Assembly (NCBI GenBank): GCA_035268985.1
Contig: DATFJV010000014.1
Coordinates: 1 to 29,880 of the forward strand
DNA: 29,880 nt
Reading direction: 5' to 3'
Source of the DNA: JAAYHV01 sp035268985
Lineage (GTDB): Bacteria > Bacillota > Clostridia > Peptostreptococcales > Anaerovoracaceae
Positions 1-7,567 of this stretch are shown in pieces. Each line of letters starts with the position of its first letter. The first letter of the stretch is position 1. A program made the translations under genes and the position numbers. The notes below the pieces were generated by a model. The model was not told the origin of the DNA and searched no databases. It saw nothing but the letters and a program-made list of their open reading frames with translations.

Positions 1-2
1 TA

Positions 3-89
3 AATGTTAATATTCCTGGAATAGATCATAGTAATATGGATTGGCTCAGAGGAATGATAAATAGTGGTTTTAAATTAAATGATATATAA
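3..89 (+). CDS. 3' end of a repeated gene (possible transposase), partial
   Basis: The frame is open from the left edge to TAA at 87-89 and reads 28 residues, ending in MINSGFKLNDI. Upstream sequence is outside the window. The last 19 residues are encoded again at the right end in opposite orientation, together with identical 3' flanking DNA, which is the pattern expected of a multicopy mobile-element gene. I do not recognise the C-terminal sequence as a specific transposase family, so the function is inference from repetition only. Confidence 0.5.
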   Translation, partial: NVNIPGIDHSNMDWLRGMINSGFKLNDI

Positions 90-167
90 ATAGACTAAAG
101 TAACTAAATGAAAACATACCAAGGGGATACTCTGATTATTAATTCCCGAAAGTATATTGCCACTATC
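29..167 (+). repeat. Left copy of a long terminal inverted repeat
   Basis: Bases 29-167 are the reverse complement of 29742-29880 (position i pairs with 29909-i). By eye the only mismatch over 139 bases is at 160 (C here, A in the other copy). Similarity stops abruptly at 167. The repeat contains the last 19 codons plus stop of an inward-running reading frame and 78 bp of 3' flank, and the right copy runs to the last base of the window, so the repeat unit is larger than what is visible. An insertion sequence end is the simplest explanation. A duplicated gene or an assembly repeat boundary is possible. Confidence 0.95.
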
Positions 168-331
168 AAAGCCGGCTGTTTATATGGCACTTAATTATTA
201 ACTATGATAAAATTAAAATGATAATTAGTGATAAACAATTTTTAAATATCAGAAATTAACGTATATTTCGCTTAATAGTTTAAGAAATAGAAAAAGTTCA
301 CTGGTTTATCGGGTAGAAGAATGAAAGCATA

Positions 332-400
332 ACAGATATAAACCTTGAAAGTGAAGCTGTATGGATGACACAAAAGTCTATTGCCAAGATTTATAAATAA
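332..400 (+). pseudogene. Remnant of a RhuM-family gene (N-terminal fragment)
   Basis: The frame at 332-400 reads TDINLESEAVWMTQKSIAKIYK followed by a stop. The pattern D-x-x-L-E-x-E-x-V-W-x-T-Q-x-x-I-A resembles the N-terminal helix-turn-helix-like segment of RhuM/virulence-RhuM proteins. No start codon, ribosome site or downstream domain is present, and the next in-frame codons run into stops. It is therefore a short decayed fragment. The rest of the stretch 168-466 holds no convincing gene; 170-177 (AGCCGGCT) is an isolated 8-bp palindrome. Confidence 0.45.
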
Positions 401-472
401 ATTTATCAAAAAGCTTTTATATTTATGTTGTTGAAGGTGCTTTTAAAGAAAAGAATATTATAGAGGTTGGAT

Positions 473-1336
473 ATGAAAGTATTAGTAACGGGAGCATCGG
501 GGAATGTAGGTACATATGTAGTCAACGAACTACAAAAAATCGGAGAAGAAGTTGTAGTAGCTGGTACAAATGAAAAGAAGTTAATTGATAATTTTGGAGA
601 AGATATAGAAACAGTTTATTTCGATTTTACGGATAAAAAGACATTTGAGAGGGCGCTTATTAGCGTTGACAGAGTCTTTTTAATGAGACCTCCGCACTTG
701 GGTAAACCTGAAGATTTGTACCCATTTATTGATTCCATGAAAGACTATAATATCAAGTTGACTACATTTTTGTCGTTGATGGGAGTCGAAAATAATACAA
801 TTCCACCACATCGTAAAATAGAAAAGTATATTGAAAGTAAAGGTATACCTTTTGCTCATATTCGACCAGGTTTTTTCATGCAGAATATATCGGGATTGCA
901 TTCTAATGAAATAGTAGAAAAGAACGAGATATTTGTCCCAGCAGGGAAGAGTAAAACAAGCTTTATAGATGTTGCAGATATTGGGCTTGCAGCAGCTGTT
1001 TTGCTTCACTATCCAAATAAATATATGGATACGGCTCATACAATAACTGGCTCCGAATCTTTGGACTATTATCAAGTTGCGGAAATCTTAAGTGACGTCA
1101 CTGGAAGAAGAATAGAGTATTCGAACCCTGGATTTTTAAAGTATAGGCGGTATTATATTGATGAAAGGAATCTAGACAAAGGATACGTTAACGTAACGGT
1201 TGCTTTGTATTTTATGACTAGAATGGGAACAGCTAAAGGCGTTACAGATGACTTTTATAATTTGACAGGGAAAGAGCCACGTACATTTAGAAAATTTGCT
1301 GAGGATAATATTCAGTCCTTTATCAAAATGATATAG
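473..1336 (+). CDS. NmrA-type atypical SDR, NAD(P)-binding oxidoreductase
   Basis: Predicted cytosolic NAD(P)-binding protein of 287 residues. The N-terminus MKVLVTGASGNVG is a Rossmann glycine-rich loop (GxxGxxG, residues 7-13). Two stretches typical of NmrA/azoreductase-like atypical SDRs follow: HIRPGFFMQN near residue 130 and FIDVADIGLAA near residue 165. There is no YxxxK catalytic pair, as usual for NmrA proteins, which may act as redox sensors or quinone/azo reductases. The start is set at ATG 473 because AGAGG (462-466) sits six bases upstream; an in-frame TTG at 467 would leave no room for a ribosome site. It stands alone, 127 bp before the next gene. Substrate unknown. Confidence 0.85.
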   Translation: MKVLVTGASGNVGTYVVNELQKIGEEVVVAGTNEKKLIDNFGEDIETVYFDFTDKKTFERALISVDRVFLMRPPHLGKPEDLYPFIDSMKDYNIKLTTFLSLMGVENNTIPPHRKIEKYIESKGIPFAHIRPGFFMQNISGLHSNEIVEKNEIFVPAGKSKTSFIDVADIGLAAAVLLHYPNKYMDTAHTITGSESLDYYQVAEILSDVTGRRIEYSNPGFLKYRRYYIDERNLDKGYVNVTVALYFMTRMGTAKGVTDDFYNLTGKEPRTFRKFAEDNIQSFIKMI

Positions 1337-1463
1337 CTTTTGCCCTATATTGAATAAAATTAGTACTCTAAATAATAAGTTTTTTTTATATCTCAGAACA
1401 AAAGTTGATCTTAGAGATTATGTGCTAAAGAGGTAAATAAATATAATTATAGGAGGTTAAATT

Positions 1464-2171
1464 ATGTTATTTTTCAAAGATGTATTACCAATTTTAAAAA
1501 AGCATGAAATTACTTTTGAAAAAAGTTTCAGGGAGTCGGGCAATATTTATACATTTGTTTTTCGTTCTGATGAGAAAATAAAATGGAACGCAGGACAGCA
1601 TGGAGCCTTTATAATTAAGCATGAAAAAATTAAAAAATCCATTAGAGCATTTAGCATTGCATCTACAGATAGGGATGAGTATATCGAAATATCCACTAGA
1701 GTGGGGGACAAACCAAGCGAATATAAGCAGGCTTTAATGAATCTAAAGCCAGGCGTGAAAATGAATATGAGAGGACCAATTGGGGGTTTTTATCTGCATA
1801 ATGATAAACCAACATTAATGATAGCTGGCGGTATTGGAATTACACCGTATAAATCAATAATTAAAGATATTATGGCCAGCTCAAATAATTATCCCCAAAT
1901 AGTTCACTTACTTTATATCGATAGTAAGGAAGAGTTTATTTACCAACAAGAACTTAACAAAGCATCTAATGATAATGGGGTTATTATAGACTATATTAAG
2001 CAAAGAGAAGATTTAAGCAAATCAATTGAAACCTTTATCTCTAAATATGAAAATGATGCTAATTATTTTATTGCAGGTTCTCCTCAAATGATTAAATCAA
2101 TAACTGCATTGTTAAGGCAACATAATATTAAAAATAAGAATATAATTAAAGATAGTTTCATCGGGTACTAG
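1464..2171 (+). CDS. FNR-type FAD/NAD(P)-binding oxidoreductase
   Basis: A 235-residue single-module flavin reductase of the ferredoxin-NADP reductase superfamily. The FAD-binding strand carries RAFSIAS (RxxS type) near residue 61, and the NAD(P) domain starts with AGGIGITP near residue 121 and ends with FIAGSPQMIKSI. It has no fused [2Fe-2S] or haem domain, so it needs a separate electron partner, which is not encoded next to it. A very strong ribosome site (AGGAGG, 1452-1457) precedes ATG 1464. It could feed electrons between NAD(P)H and a small redox protein; direction and partner cannot be read from the sequence. Confidence 0.88.
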   Translation: MLFFKDVLPILKKHEITFEKSFRESGNIYTFVFRSDEKIKWNAGQHGAFIIKHEKIKKSIRAFSIASTDRDEYIEISTRVGDKPSEYKQALMNLKPGVKMNMRGPIGGFYLHNDKPTLMIAGGIGITPYKSIIKDIMASSNNYPQIVHLLYIDSKEEFIYQQELNKASNDNGVIIDYIKQREDLSKSIETFISKYENDANYFIAGSPQMIKSITALLRQHNIKNKNIIKDSFIGY

Positions 2172-2531
2172 ATTTAAGCTACTTAATTTAGGTATATTGA
2201 TAATAAGAAGTATTAAAAATATGAAACTAAGAAATTTAAGAGTATGGCAAAACTTAAAAAAGAGTATAGTTGTTTTCTGCTCAATGTAAATATTATATAT
2301 ACTCATTACATTGACAATGGTGACAAGCAAATAATGTCAATTAGAGCTTGTATAAATATAGATAAATACCAATGCTTGCACAAATTTGCGTTGGTATTTT
2401 TAATTAAATTCGTTTTGCTTAATTTATATAGATTAAATATAGTGAATTGAATTTTTATACCAATATGTGTTAAAATAAAAGCGTATTTTAGAATTAAAAC
2501 TTCTTAATAATTTGCCTAATACGGAGGACTT
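2172..2531. other. Intergenic stretch with terminator and candidate promoter
   Basis: No convincing gene. A 68-codon open frame (2244-2450) has no ribosome site and runs through a hairpin, so I treat it as chance. The stretch holds the terminator at 2364-2399 and a possible sigma-A promoter for the next gene: TTGAAT (2447-2452), 18 bp, TAAAAT (2471-2476). Confidence 0.6.
2364..2404 (+). terminator. Rho-independent terminator
   Basis: AAATACCAATGC (2364-2375) pairs with GCGTTGGTATTT (2388-2399) with one G-T pair and a 12-base loop, followed by T-rich sequence. It would end transcription from the flavin reductase gene. Confidence 0.7.
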
Positions 2532-3470
2532 ATGAATAAGTATGTAAAAGAGTATAAATGGTCAAATATCTTTAAAATGCTAAATAATCAAAAATTAGAT
2601 CCCCAAATATGCAGTGAGGTCTTTGAAAACCATCTGGTTGTAATTACCGGAGCTACATCTGGTATAGGATATGATGCAGCTAAAAAATATGCATCCCTAG
2701 GGGCTGATATACTAAGTATTAATAGAAATGAAGAAAAATCGAAGAAATTATGTAAAGAGCTTAATATTTTATATGGTACAGATTGTTCATATATGATAGC
2801 GGATTTTTCGAAGCTTGAGGATGTTCATAATGTGGCAAAAAGGCTGGCTTTATTAGAAAGAAATATTGATGTCCTTATTCATAATGTTGGAATGTATGTT
2901 ACTAAAAGAACGATAACTGAAGATAACATGGAACAGATTTTTCAAACTAACTATTTAAGCACATTCATAATCAACCATTATCTTAAAGATAAATTCATAG
3001 AGCAAGATAGTGGCCGGATTATTTTTGTAAATTCTGAGGGCCATAGATTTATGCCTTGGGGTTTGCACTTAGATGATATAAATTGGGACAGGCATTCTTA
3101 TTCAGGATTAAAAAGCTACGGGGCAGCAAAATTAGCCCAGCTATTATCTATGATTAAGTTTAACGAATATTTTATTGGTACTAATGTTACAATAAATGCA
3201 ATGCACCCTGGGAACATTAAGACTAATAGTGGAAAGAATAACGGTAAGGTATATAAGTTCTATAAAAAGTTAATTATAGATAAAAATGCAAGATCCATAG
3301 AAAACTCTTCTGAATCCTTATACTATTTAGGAGTTTCCAAAGATGTAAAAAATATTAGCGGCAAATTTTTTAATCTTACGAAAGAAGAGGTACCGGCTCC
3401 TCCGGCACTTGATAGGGAAGAGGCTGAAAAAATATGGCAGATAAGCGTTGAACTAGGAGGATTAAAGTGA
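2532..3470 (+). CDS. Classical short-chain dehydrogenase/reductase (retinol-dehydrogenase-like)
   Basis: A 312-residue NAD(P)-dependent oxidoreductase. TGATSGIG (39-46) is the cofactor loop, HNVG replaces the usual NNAG, and VNS plus YGAAK supply the catalytic Ser, Tyr and Lys. About 34 extra residues precede the Rossmann fold. The overall shape resembles retinol dehydrogenase/WW-domain-oxidoreductase-like SDRs, which act on hydrophobic alcohols and ketones. GGAGG (2523-2527) precedes ATG 2532. The stop overlaps the start of the next flavoprotein gene by four bases, implying translational coupling and a joint pathway on one, probably lipid-like, substrate. Substrate is inference. Confidence 0.85.
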   Translation: MNKYVKEYKWSNIFKMLNNQKLDPQICSEVFENHLVVITGATSGIGYDAAKKYASLGADILSINRNEEKSKKLCKELNILYGTDCSYMIADFSKLEDVHNVAKRLALLERNIDVLIHNVGMYVTKRTITEDNMEQIFQTNYLSTFIINHYLKDKFIEQDSGRIIFVNSEGHRFMPWGLHLDDINWDRHSYSGLKSYGAAKLAQLLSMIKFNEYFIGTNVTINAMHPGNIKTNSGKNNGKVYKFYKKLIIDKNARSIENSSESLYYLGVSKDVKNISGKFFNLTKEEVPAPPALDREEAEKIWQISVELGGLK

Positions 3471-5068
3471 ATAATACAAAAAGCAAAGTTGTAATTGTTG
3501 GCGCTGGCATGGCAGGATTAACTGCTGGAGCCTACTTATCTAAAGAAAATTATGATGTTTTATTGTTAGAGAGAAGTGAAAGGACTGGAGGCTTAGTAAA
3601 TACCTTCCAACGTGAGGGATTTTCTTTTGATACGGGTCCCAGGGCTTTCGTAAATTCTGGTATGATAAAACCCATAATAAAGGATCTGGGCATTAATTGG
3701 GAAACTTTAGAGAACAAGATTTCTATAGCTGTGGAAGATCAAAAGTTTCGGGTTGAATCCATGGAGTCCATGAATGAATACAAGAATATGTTATTGAAGC
3801 TATACCCTAATAAAAAAGATGATATAGAAAAGATAATGGTTGATATATACAAGCTTTCTGAATATACAAAGGTTTTATATGCTTACGACAATCCATATTT
3901 TTCAGATTACATGAGCGATAAGAAATTTGTAGTTACCAAACTGCTCCCTTGGACCTTTAAACTTATGCTTACTTTAAGAAAATTCAAGAAGTTCGGTATG
4001 CCAATGGAAGCATTTTTAGAAAACAAAACTGGTAGCCAATCGCTAATTGATATACTTACACAATTTTATTTTAGGAAGACTCCAACATATTTTGCTTTGG
4101 GATATTTCTATGTTTGGCTTGACTATTTTTATCCTAAGGGTGGCACTGGTAGTTTGCCTAAACTTTTACACGAAAAAGTATTAAAAGAAGGAGGAAAGAT
4201 TAAGTTTAATACACATGTAAAGGATGTTATTCCATCCGACAAGAAGGTTATAGATTCTGAAGGTAATGTTTATAAATATGATCATCTTATTTGGGCTGCT
4301 GATTTAAAAACGCTATATAAAAATGCTGACTTTGAAGGATTAGACAAAAATGTCAATGGAAAAATAGCATTAAAGGCTAAAGAGATTTCCTCATCTAAGC
4401 CAGCCGAATCCAGTTTTATTTTATTTGCGGCAGTAGATCGTCCACCTTCATATTTTAAAGAAAAAGGAGGAGAACATTTCTTCTATACTCCGTCTAAGCA
4501 AGGCTTAGGAGATACTAGTAAAGGGAAAAAAGAAAGGCTTTTGCAAAATTTTGAAAGTAAATCTAAAGCTGAAGTACTAGAATGGCTTGATGATTTTTGT
4601 AATCTAAATACATATGAAGTATCAATTCCTGTATTAAGAGATTCTAGTTTAGCCCCTGAAGGAAAAACTGGAATAATGATGAGCTGCCTATTTGATTATG
4701 AAGTTATTGAAAAAATAGATGAAGCAGGATGGGCTGATGAATTTAAAAGTGAAATGGAAAATAGGATTATAAAAATCTTTTCCAAGTCTTTCTTTAAGAA
4801 TTTAGAGGAAGATATTATTTTCAAATTTTCAAGTACACCTCTTACAATAAATAAGATGGTTGATAGTACTAAAGGTTCCATCGTAGGATGGTCTTTTGAA
4901 ACAAAAGCTCCGGTTTTCAATGAGTTAGGGGATATGTCAAAATGTGCTAAAACTCCAATCCCTAATGTTTATCAGGCAGGGCAGTGGGCATATGCACCTG
5001 CAGGAGTACCAATAGCAATGCTGACAGGTTGGAACGCTAGTCAGGAAATTACTAAAAGGACTAAGTGA
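3467..5068 (+). CDS. CrtI/phytoene-desaturase-like FAD oxidoreductase
   Basis: A 533-residue flavoprotein of the phytoene dehydrogenase/amine-oxidase-like superfamily. The N-terminal dinucleotide fold reads VVIVGAGMAGLTAGAYL, then LLERSERTGG, and the C-terminal FAD loop reads VYQAGQWAYAPAGVPIAM. Relatives include carotenoid desaturases and isomerases and retinol saturases. The gene starts with GTG 3467 under AGGAGG (3455-3460); the sequence GTGA is shared with the stop of the upstream SDR. No phytoene synthase or prenyltransferase is nearby, so carotenoid synthesis is not supported; an SDR plus CrtI-like pair acting on another polyprenyl or lipid compound is more likely. Confidence 0.83.
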   Translation: MNNTKSKVVIVGAGMAGLTAGAYLSKENYDVLLLERSERTGGLVNTFQREGFSFDTGPRAFVNSGMIKPIIKDLGINWETLENKISIAVEDQKFRVESMESMNEYKNMLLKLYPNKKDDIEKIMVDIYKLSEYTKVLYAYDNPYFSDYMSDKKFVVTKLLPWTFKLMLTLRKFKKFGMPMEAFLENKTGSQSLIDILTQFYFRKTPTYFALGYFYVWLDYFYPKGGTGSLPKLLHEKVLKEGGKIKFNTHVKDVIPSDKKVIDSEGNVYKYDHLIWAADLKTLYKNADFEGLDKNVNGKIALKAKEISSSKPAESSFILFAAVDRPPSYFKEKGGEHFFYTPSKQGLGDTSKGKKERLLQNFESKSKAEVLEWLDDFCNLNTYEVSIPVLRDSSLAPEGKTGIMMSCLFDYEVIEKIDEAGWADEFKSEMENRIIKIFSKSFFKNLEEDIIFKFSSTPLTINKMVDSTKGSIVGWSFETKAPVFNELGDMSKCAKTPIPNVYQAGQWAYAPAGVPIAMLTGWNASQEITKRTK

Positions 5069-5135
5069 TGATATTATAAGAAATAGCTAGACTAATTGTC
5101 ATTAGTATGTTAGTATACTGTTTGAATAAGTACAT

Positions 5136-5180
5136 AAAACTTTGAGATTGTGTGTTTATACTTTCTCAAAGTTTTTGTTG
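5136..5180 (+). terminator. Rho-independent terminator
   Basis: AAAACTTTGAGA (5136-5147) pairs perfectly with TCTCAAAGTTTT (5164-5175), loop of 16, followed by TTG and T-rich sequence. It ends the SDR/flavoprotein unit. Confidence 0.8.
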
Positions 5181-5204
5181 TGATTAAATAAGGGGAGAAA
5201 TATA

Positions 5205-6824
5205 TTGATTAATGTAGTAGATGTAGGACTGAGATTTGGAGATAAAAAGTTATTTGAAGAGGTGAATATTAAATTTACTTCCGGTAATTGCTATGGTGTA
5301 ATTGGTGCAAATGGTGCAGGCAAATCAACTTTTTTAAATATATTATCAGGCGAAATTGAGCCAAATAACGGGAATGTTTCAATGTCGCCAGGGGAAAGAC
5401 TGGCTGTTTTAAAACAAGACCACTATGAATTTGATGAATTTACTGTATTGGATACAGTGATTATGGGACATAAAAGGCTTTATGAAATAATGATAGAAAA
5501 GGATGCACTATACTCTAAAGAGGATTTCAATGAAGAGGATGGTATAAAAGCCTCGGAATTAGAAGGTGAATTTGCTGAATTAGATGGATGGGACGCAGAG
5601 ACCGATGCAGAAAAACTATTAACCGGGCTAGGCATAACAAAGGACCAACATTTAAAAAAGATGAGCGAGCTTTTAGGTGCCGAAAAAGTAAAGGTGCTAC
5701 TTGCACAAGCATTATTTGGAAACCCTGATAATTTGTTACTTGATGAACCTACTAACCATTTAGATTTTAGAGCTATAACTTGGCTAGAAGAGTTTTTAAT
5801 AAACTATCCTAACACATTGATTATAGTATCCCACGATAGGCATTTCTTAAATAAAATTTGTACGCACATGGTGGATATTGACTATGGTAAGGCAAACCTC
5901 TATGTGGGTAATTATGATTTTTGGTACGAGTCGAGTCAATTGGCATTAAAACTGATGAATGATCAAAATAAGAAAAATGAAGAGAAGAAAAAGGAACTGG
6001 AGACGTTTATAGCAAGATTTAGTTCCAACGCGTCTAAGGCAAAGCAAGCAACATCTAGGAAGAAGATGCTTGATAAAATAACGATCGAAGATATTAAGCC
6101 TTCGTCAAGAAGATATCCCTTTGTAGGATTTACTCCAGAAAGAGAAGCGGGCAAAGATATATTGACAGTGGAAGGCTTGACAAAGACAATTAATGGAGTC
6201 AAAGTTTTAGACAATGTAAGTTTTGTCATAAACAAAGAGGATAAAGTTGTGTTTTTAGGAAGAAACCCGCTTTCTAAAACTACACTTCTGCAAATACTAA
6301 TGGGTGAAATTGAACCAGACTCAGGAACTTTTAAATGGGGAGTTACTACTTCAAGGTCATATTTACCTAAGGATAACTCGGAATACTTTAATAATAGCGA
6401 ATATAGCCTTATAGATTGGCTTAGGGTATACTCAAAGGAGAAAGAAGAATCCTTTATTAGAAGCTTTCTTGGTAAGATGCTTTTTTCCGGAGAAGAACCA
6501 CTAAAAGAGGTGAAGGTTTTATCAGGGGGTGAAAAGGTAAGATGCATGTTTTCTAAGTTAATGCTATCTAACGCCAATGTGCTTCTTTTAGATGAGCCTA
6601 CTAATCACCTTGATTTAGAGTCTATCCAAGCGGTTAACGATGGGCTGGTTGCATTTAGTGGTACGCTGCTGTTCACTTCCCATGACCACAGATTCATAGA
6701 AACAATATGTAACAGAGTTATTGAAATAACACCAACAGGTCTGTTTGACAAAAAAATTACTTTTGATGAATTCTTAGAAAACGAAGATTTTCAAAAGCAG
6801 ATTGATGAAATGTATAGCATATAG
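5205..6824 (+). CDS. ABC-F family ATPase, YkpA/YbiT-like
   Basis: A 539-residue soluble tandem ATPase of the ABC-F type, which acts on ribosomes rather than in membranes. Domain 1 has Walker A GANGAGKST (34-42), a modified signature (LLGAEKVK) and LLLDEPTNHLD. A charged linker (about 245-290) is the inter-domain tower. Domain 2 has signature LSGGEKVR and LLLDEPTNHLD, but its Walker A reads GRNPLSKTT (about 352), with Ser in place of the last Gly. That change, the following PKDNSEYF and the length resemble what I recall of the YkpA/YbiT branch, so it is probably a family trait. The start is TTG 5205, seven bases after AGGGGAG. Specific antibiotic resistance is not indicated. Confidence 0.9.
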   Translation: MINVVDVGLRFGDKKLFEEVNIKFTSGNCYGVIGANGAGKSTFLNILSGEIEPNNGNVSMSPGERLAVLKQDHYEFDEFTVLDTVIMGHKRLYEIMIEKDALYSKEDFNEEDGIKASELEGEFAELDGWDAETDAEKLLTGLGITKDQHLKKMSELLGAEKVKVLLAQALFGNPDNLLLDEPTNHLDFRAITWLEEFLINYPNTLIIVSHDRHFLNKICTHMVDIDYGKANLYVGNYDFWYESSQLALKLMNDQNKKNEEKKKELETFIARFSSNASKAKQATSRKKMLDKITIEDIKPSSRRYPFVGFTPEREAGKDILTVEGLTKTINGVKVLDNVSFVINKEDKVVFLGRNPLSKTTLLQILMGEIEPDSGTFKWGVTTSRSYLPKDNSEYFNNSEYSLIDWLRVYSKEKEESFIRSFLGKMLFSGEEPLKEVKVLSGGEKVRCMFSKLMLSNANVLLLDEPTNHLDLESIQAVNDGLVAFSGTLLFTSHDHRFIETICNRVIEITPTGLFDKKITFDEFLENEDFQKQIDEMYSI

Positions 6825-6829
6825 AGGTT

Positions 6830-6857
6830 TTGCTTGTGATACAGCGGTCATTATGCT
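6830..6857 (+). promoter_or_regulatory. Candidate promoter for the metal operon
   Basis: TTGCTT (6830-6835), 16-bp spacer, TATGCT (6852-6857), just after the ABC-F stop. It would give a transcript with a leader of about 155 nt containing the hairpin at 6934-6986. Confidence 0.35.
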
Positions 6858-6933
6858 ACTATTAGATTCAAAGAAAAGAGTCAAGAAGACTCAAAGTAAA
6901 TCGTATTTTAAAAAAGCAATAAAACAATTAATC

Positions 6934-6987
6934 AAACCACGAAGGTAAGATGTTCTATGAGTACATGGAACTTATATTTGTGGTTTT
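6934..6987 (+). terminator. Long imperfect hairpin with U tail: terminator or attenuator
   Basis: AAACCACGAA (6934-6943) pairs with TTTGTGGTTT (6977-6986, one G-T pair); the stem continues imperfectly inward through TAAG/CTTA and GTTC/GAAC, and a T run follows. It lies 32 bp before the FmdE-like gene. It can end ABC-F transcripts, and because a candidate promoter lies upstream of it, it could also attenuate the metal operon. Confidence 0.55.
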
Positions 6988-7018
6988 TTGAGTACTAAAA
7001 GATAAGAGGAGAAAAGGT

Positions 7019-7549
7019 ATGTGTAGACCGAAAGCTGATTGGGAAAGATGTGTGGAATTCCACGGCCATGAGTGTCCTGGTCTTGCCATTGGATTTAAGG
7101 CATGTGAGGCAGCAAAGAAAAAGATGAATCTTGATTTTACTAAAGATGAAGAGGTAGTCTGTGTTACAGAAAATGATGCCTGTGGAGTTGACGCAGTACA
7201 GGTGCTTACAGGTTGCACTTTTGGTAAGGGTAATTTGATATATAAAGGTACCGGTAAAATGGCCTTTAGTTTTTTTTGTAGAAACACCAATAATAGCATT
7301 AGAATGATACTAAAACCCTTAAACAAGGAAATGGAAAGAGAAGAGTTAAAGTTATATATGCTAAATGAAGATATAGATAAACTCTTTGAGTTTAGTATTC
7401 CTAAATTTGAAGTACCTACCAAAGCAAAAATATTCAATACAGTTATATGTGAAGAATGCGGAGAAGGTGCGCCAGAACATAAAATAAGGATTAAAGATGG
7501 TAAAAAGGTATGTTTGGATTGCGCAGAAGATTATACTAGAAGATTTTAA
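7019..7549 (+). CDS. FmdE-like metal-associated protein with C-terminal zinc ribbon
   Basis: A 176-residue cytosolic protein. The N-terminal domain is FmdE-like (named after the formylmethanofuran dehydrogenase E subunit) with FHGHECPG (14-21) and a second conserved block ENDACGVDAVQVLTGCT; these Cys/His residues are the expected metal ligands. The C-terminus carries CEECGE and CLDCAEDY, a four-cysteine zinc-ribbon pattern. No methanogenesis enzyme is nearby. FmdE-like proteins in bacteria are found next to metal transporters, and here a FecBCD-type transporter starts 18 bp downstream. AGAGGAG precedes ATG 7019 by seven bases. A role in metal trafficking or sensing is inference. Confidence 0.85.
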   Translation: MCRPKADWERCVEFHGHECPGLAIGFKACEAAKKKMNLDFTKDEEVVCVTENDACGVDAVQVLTGCTFGKGNLIYKGTGKMAFSFFCRNTNNSIRMILKPLNKEMEREELKLYMLNEDIDKLFEFSIPKFEVPTKAKIFNTVICEECGEGAPEHKIRIKDGKKVCLDCAEDYTRRF

Positions 7550-7567
7550 TAAATAGAGAGGTAAACA

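Noticed and set aside
2244..2450. 68-codon plus-strand frame between the flavin reductase and the SDR
   Set aside because: No ribosome site, no family resemblance, and it runs through a clear terminator hairpin.
2532..5068. A carotenoid biosynthesis cluster
   Set aside because: Only the desaturase-like gene is present; no phytoene/dehydrosqualene synthase or prenyltransferase is in the window.
6248..6292. Loss of the second Walker A in the ABC-F protein as a sign of inactivation
   Set aside because: The GRNPLSKTT change sits in an otherwise intact domain with signature and Walker B, and similar changes are, as far as I recall, usual in the YkpA/YbiT branch.
5963..6577. 204-codon minus-strand frame inside the ABC-F gene
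   Set aside because: It is antisense to a complete, motif-verified ABC-F protein and has serine/leucine-rich content typical of a shadow frame.
6955..7437. 160-codon minus-strand frame over the FmdE-like gene
   Set aside because: Antisense shadow; the plus strand shows conserved Cys/His motifs and a good ribosome site.
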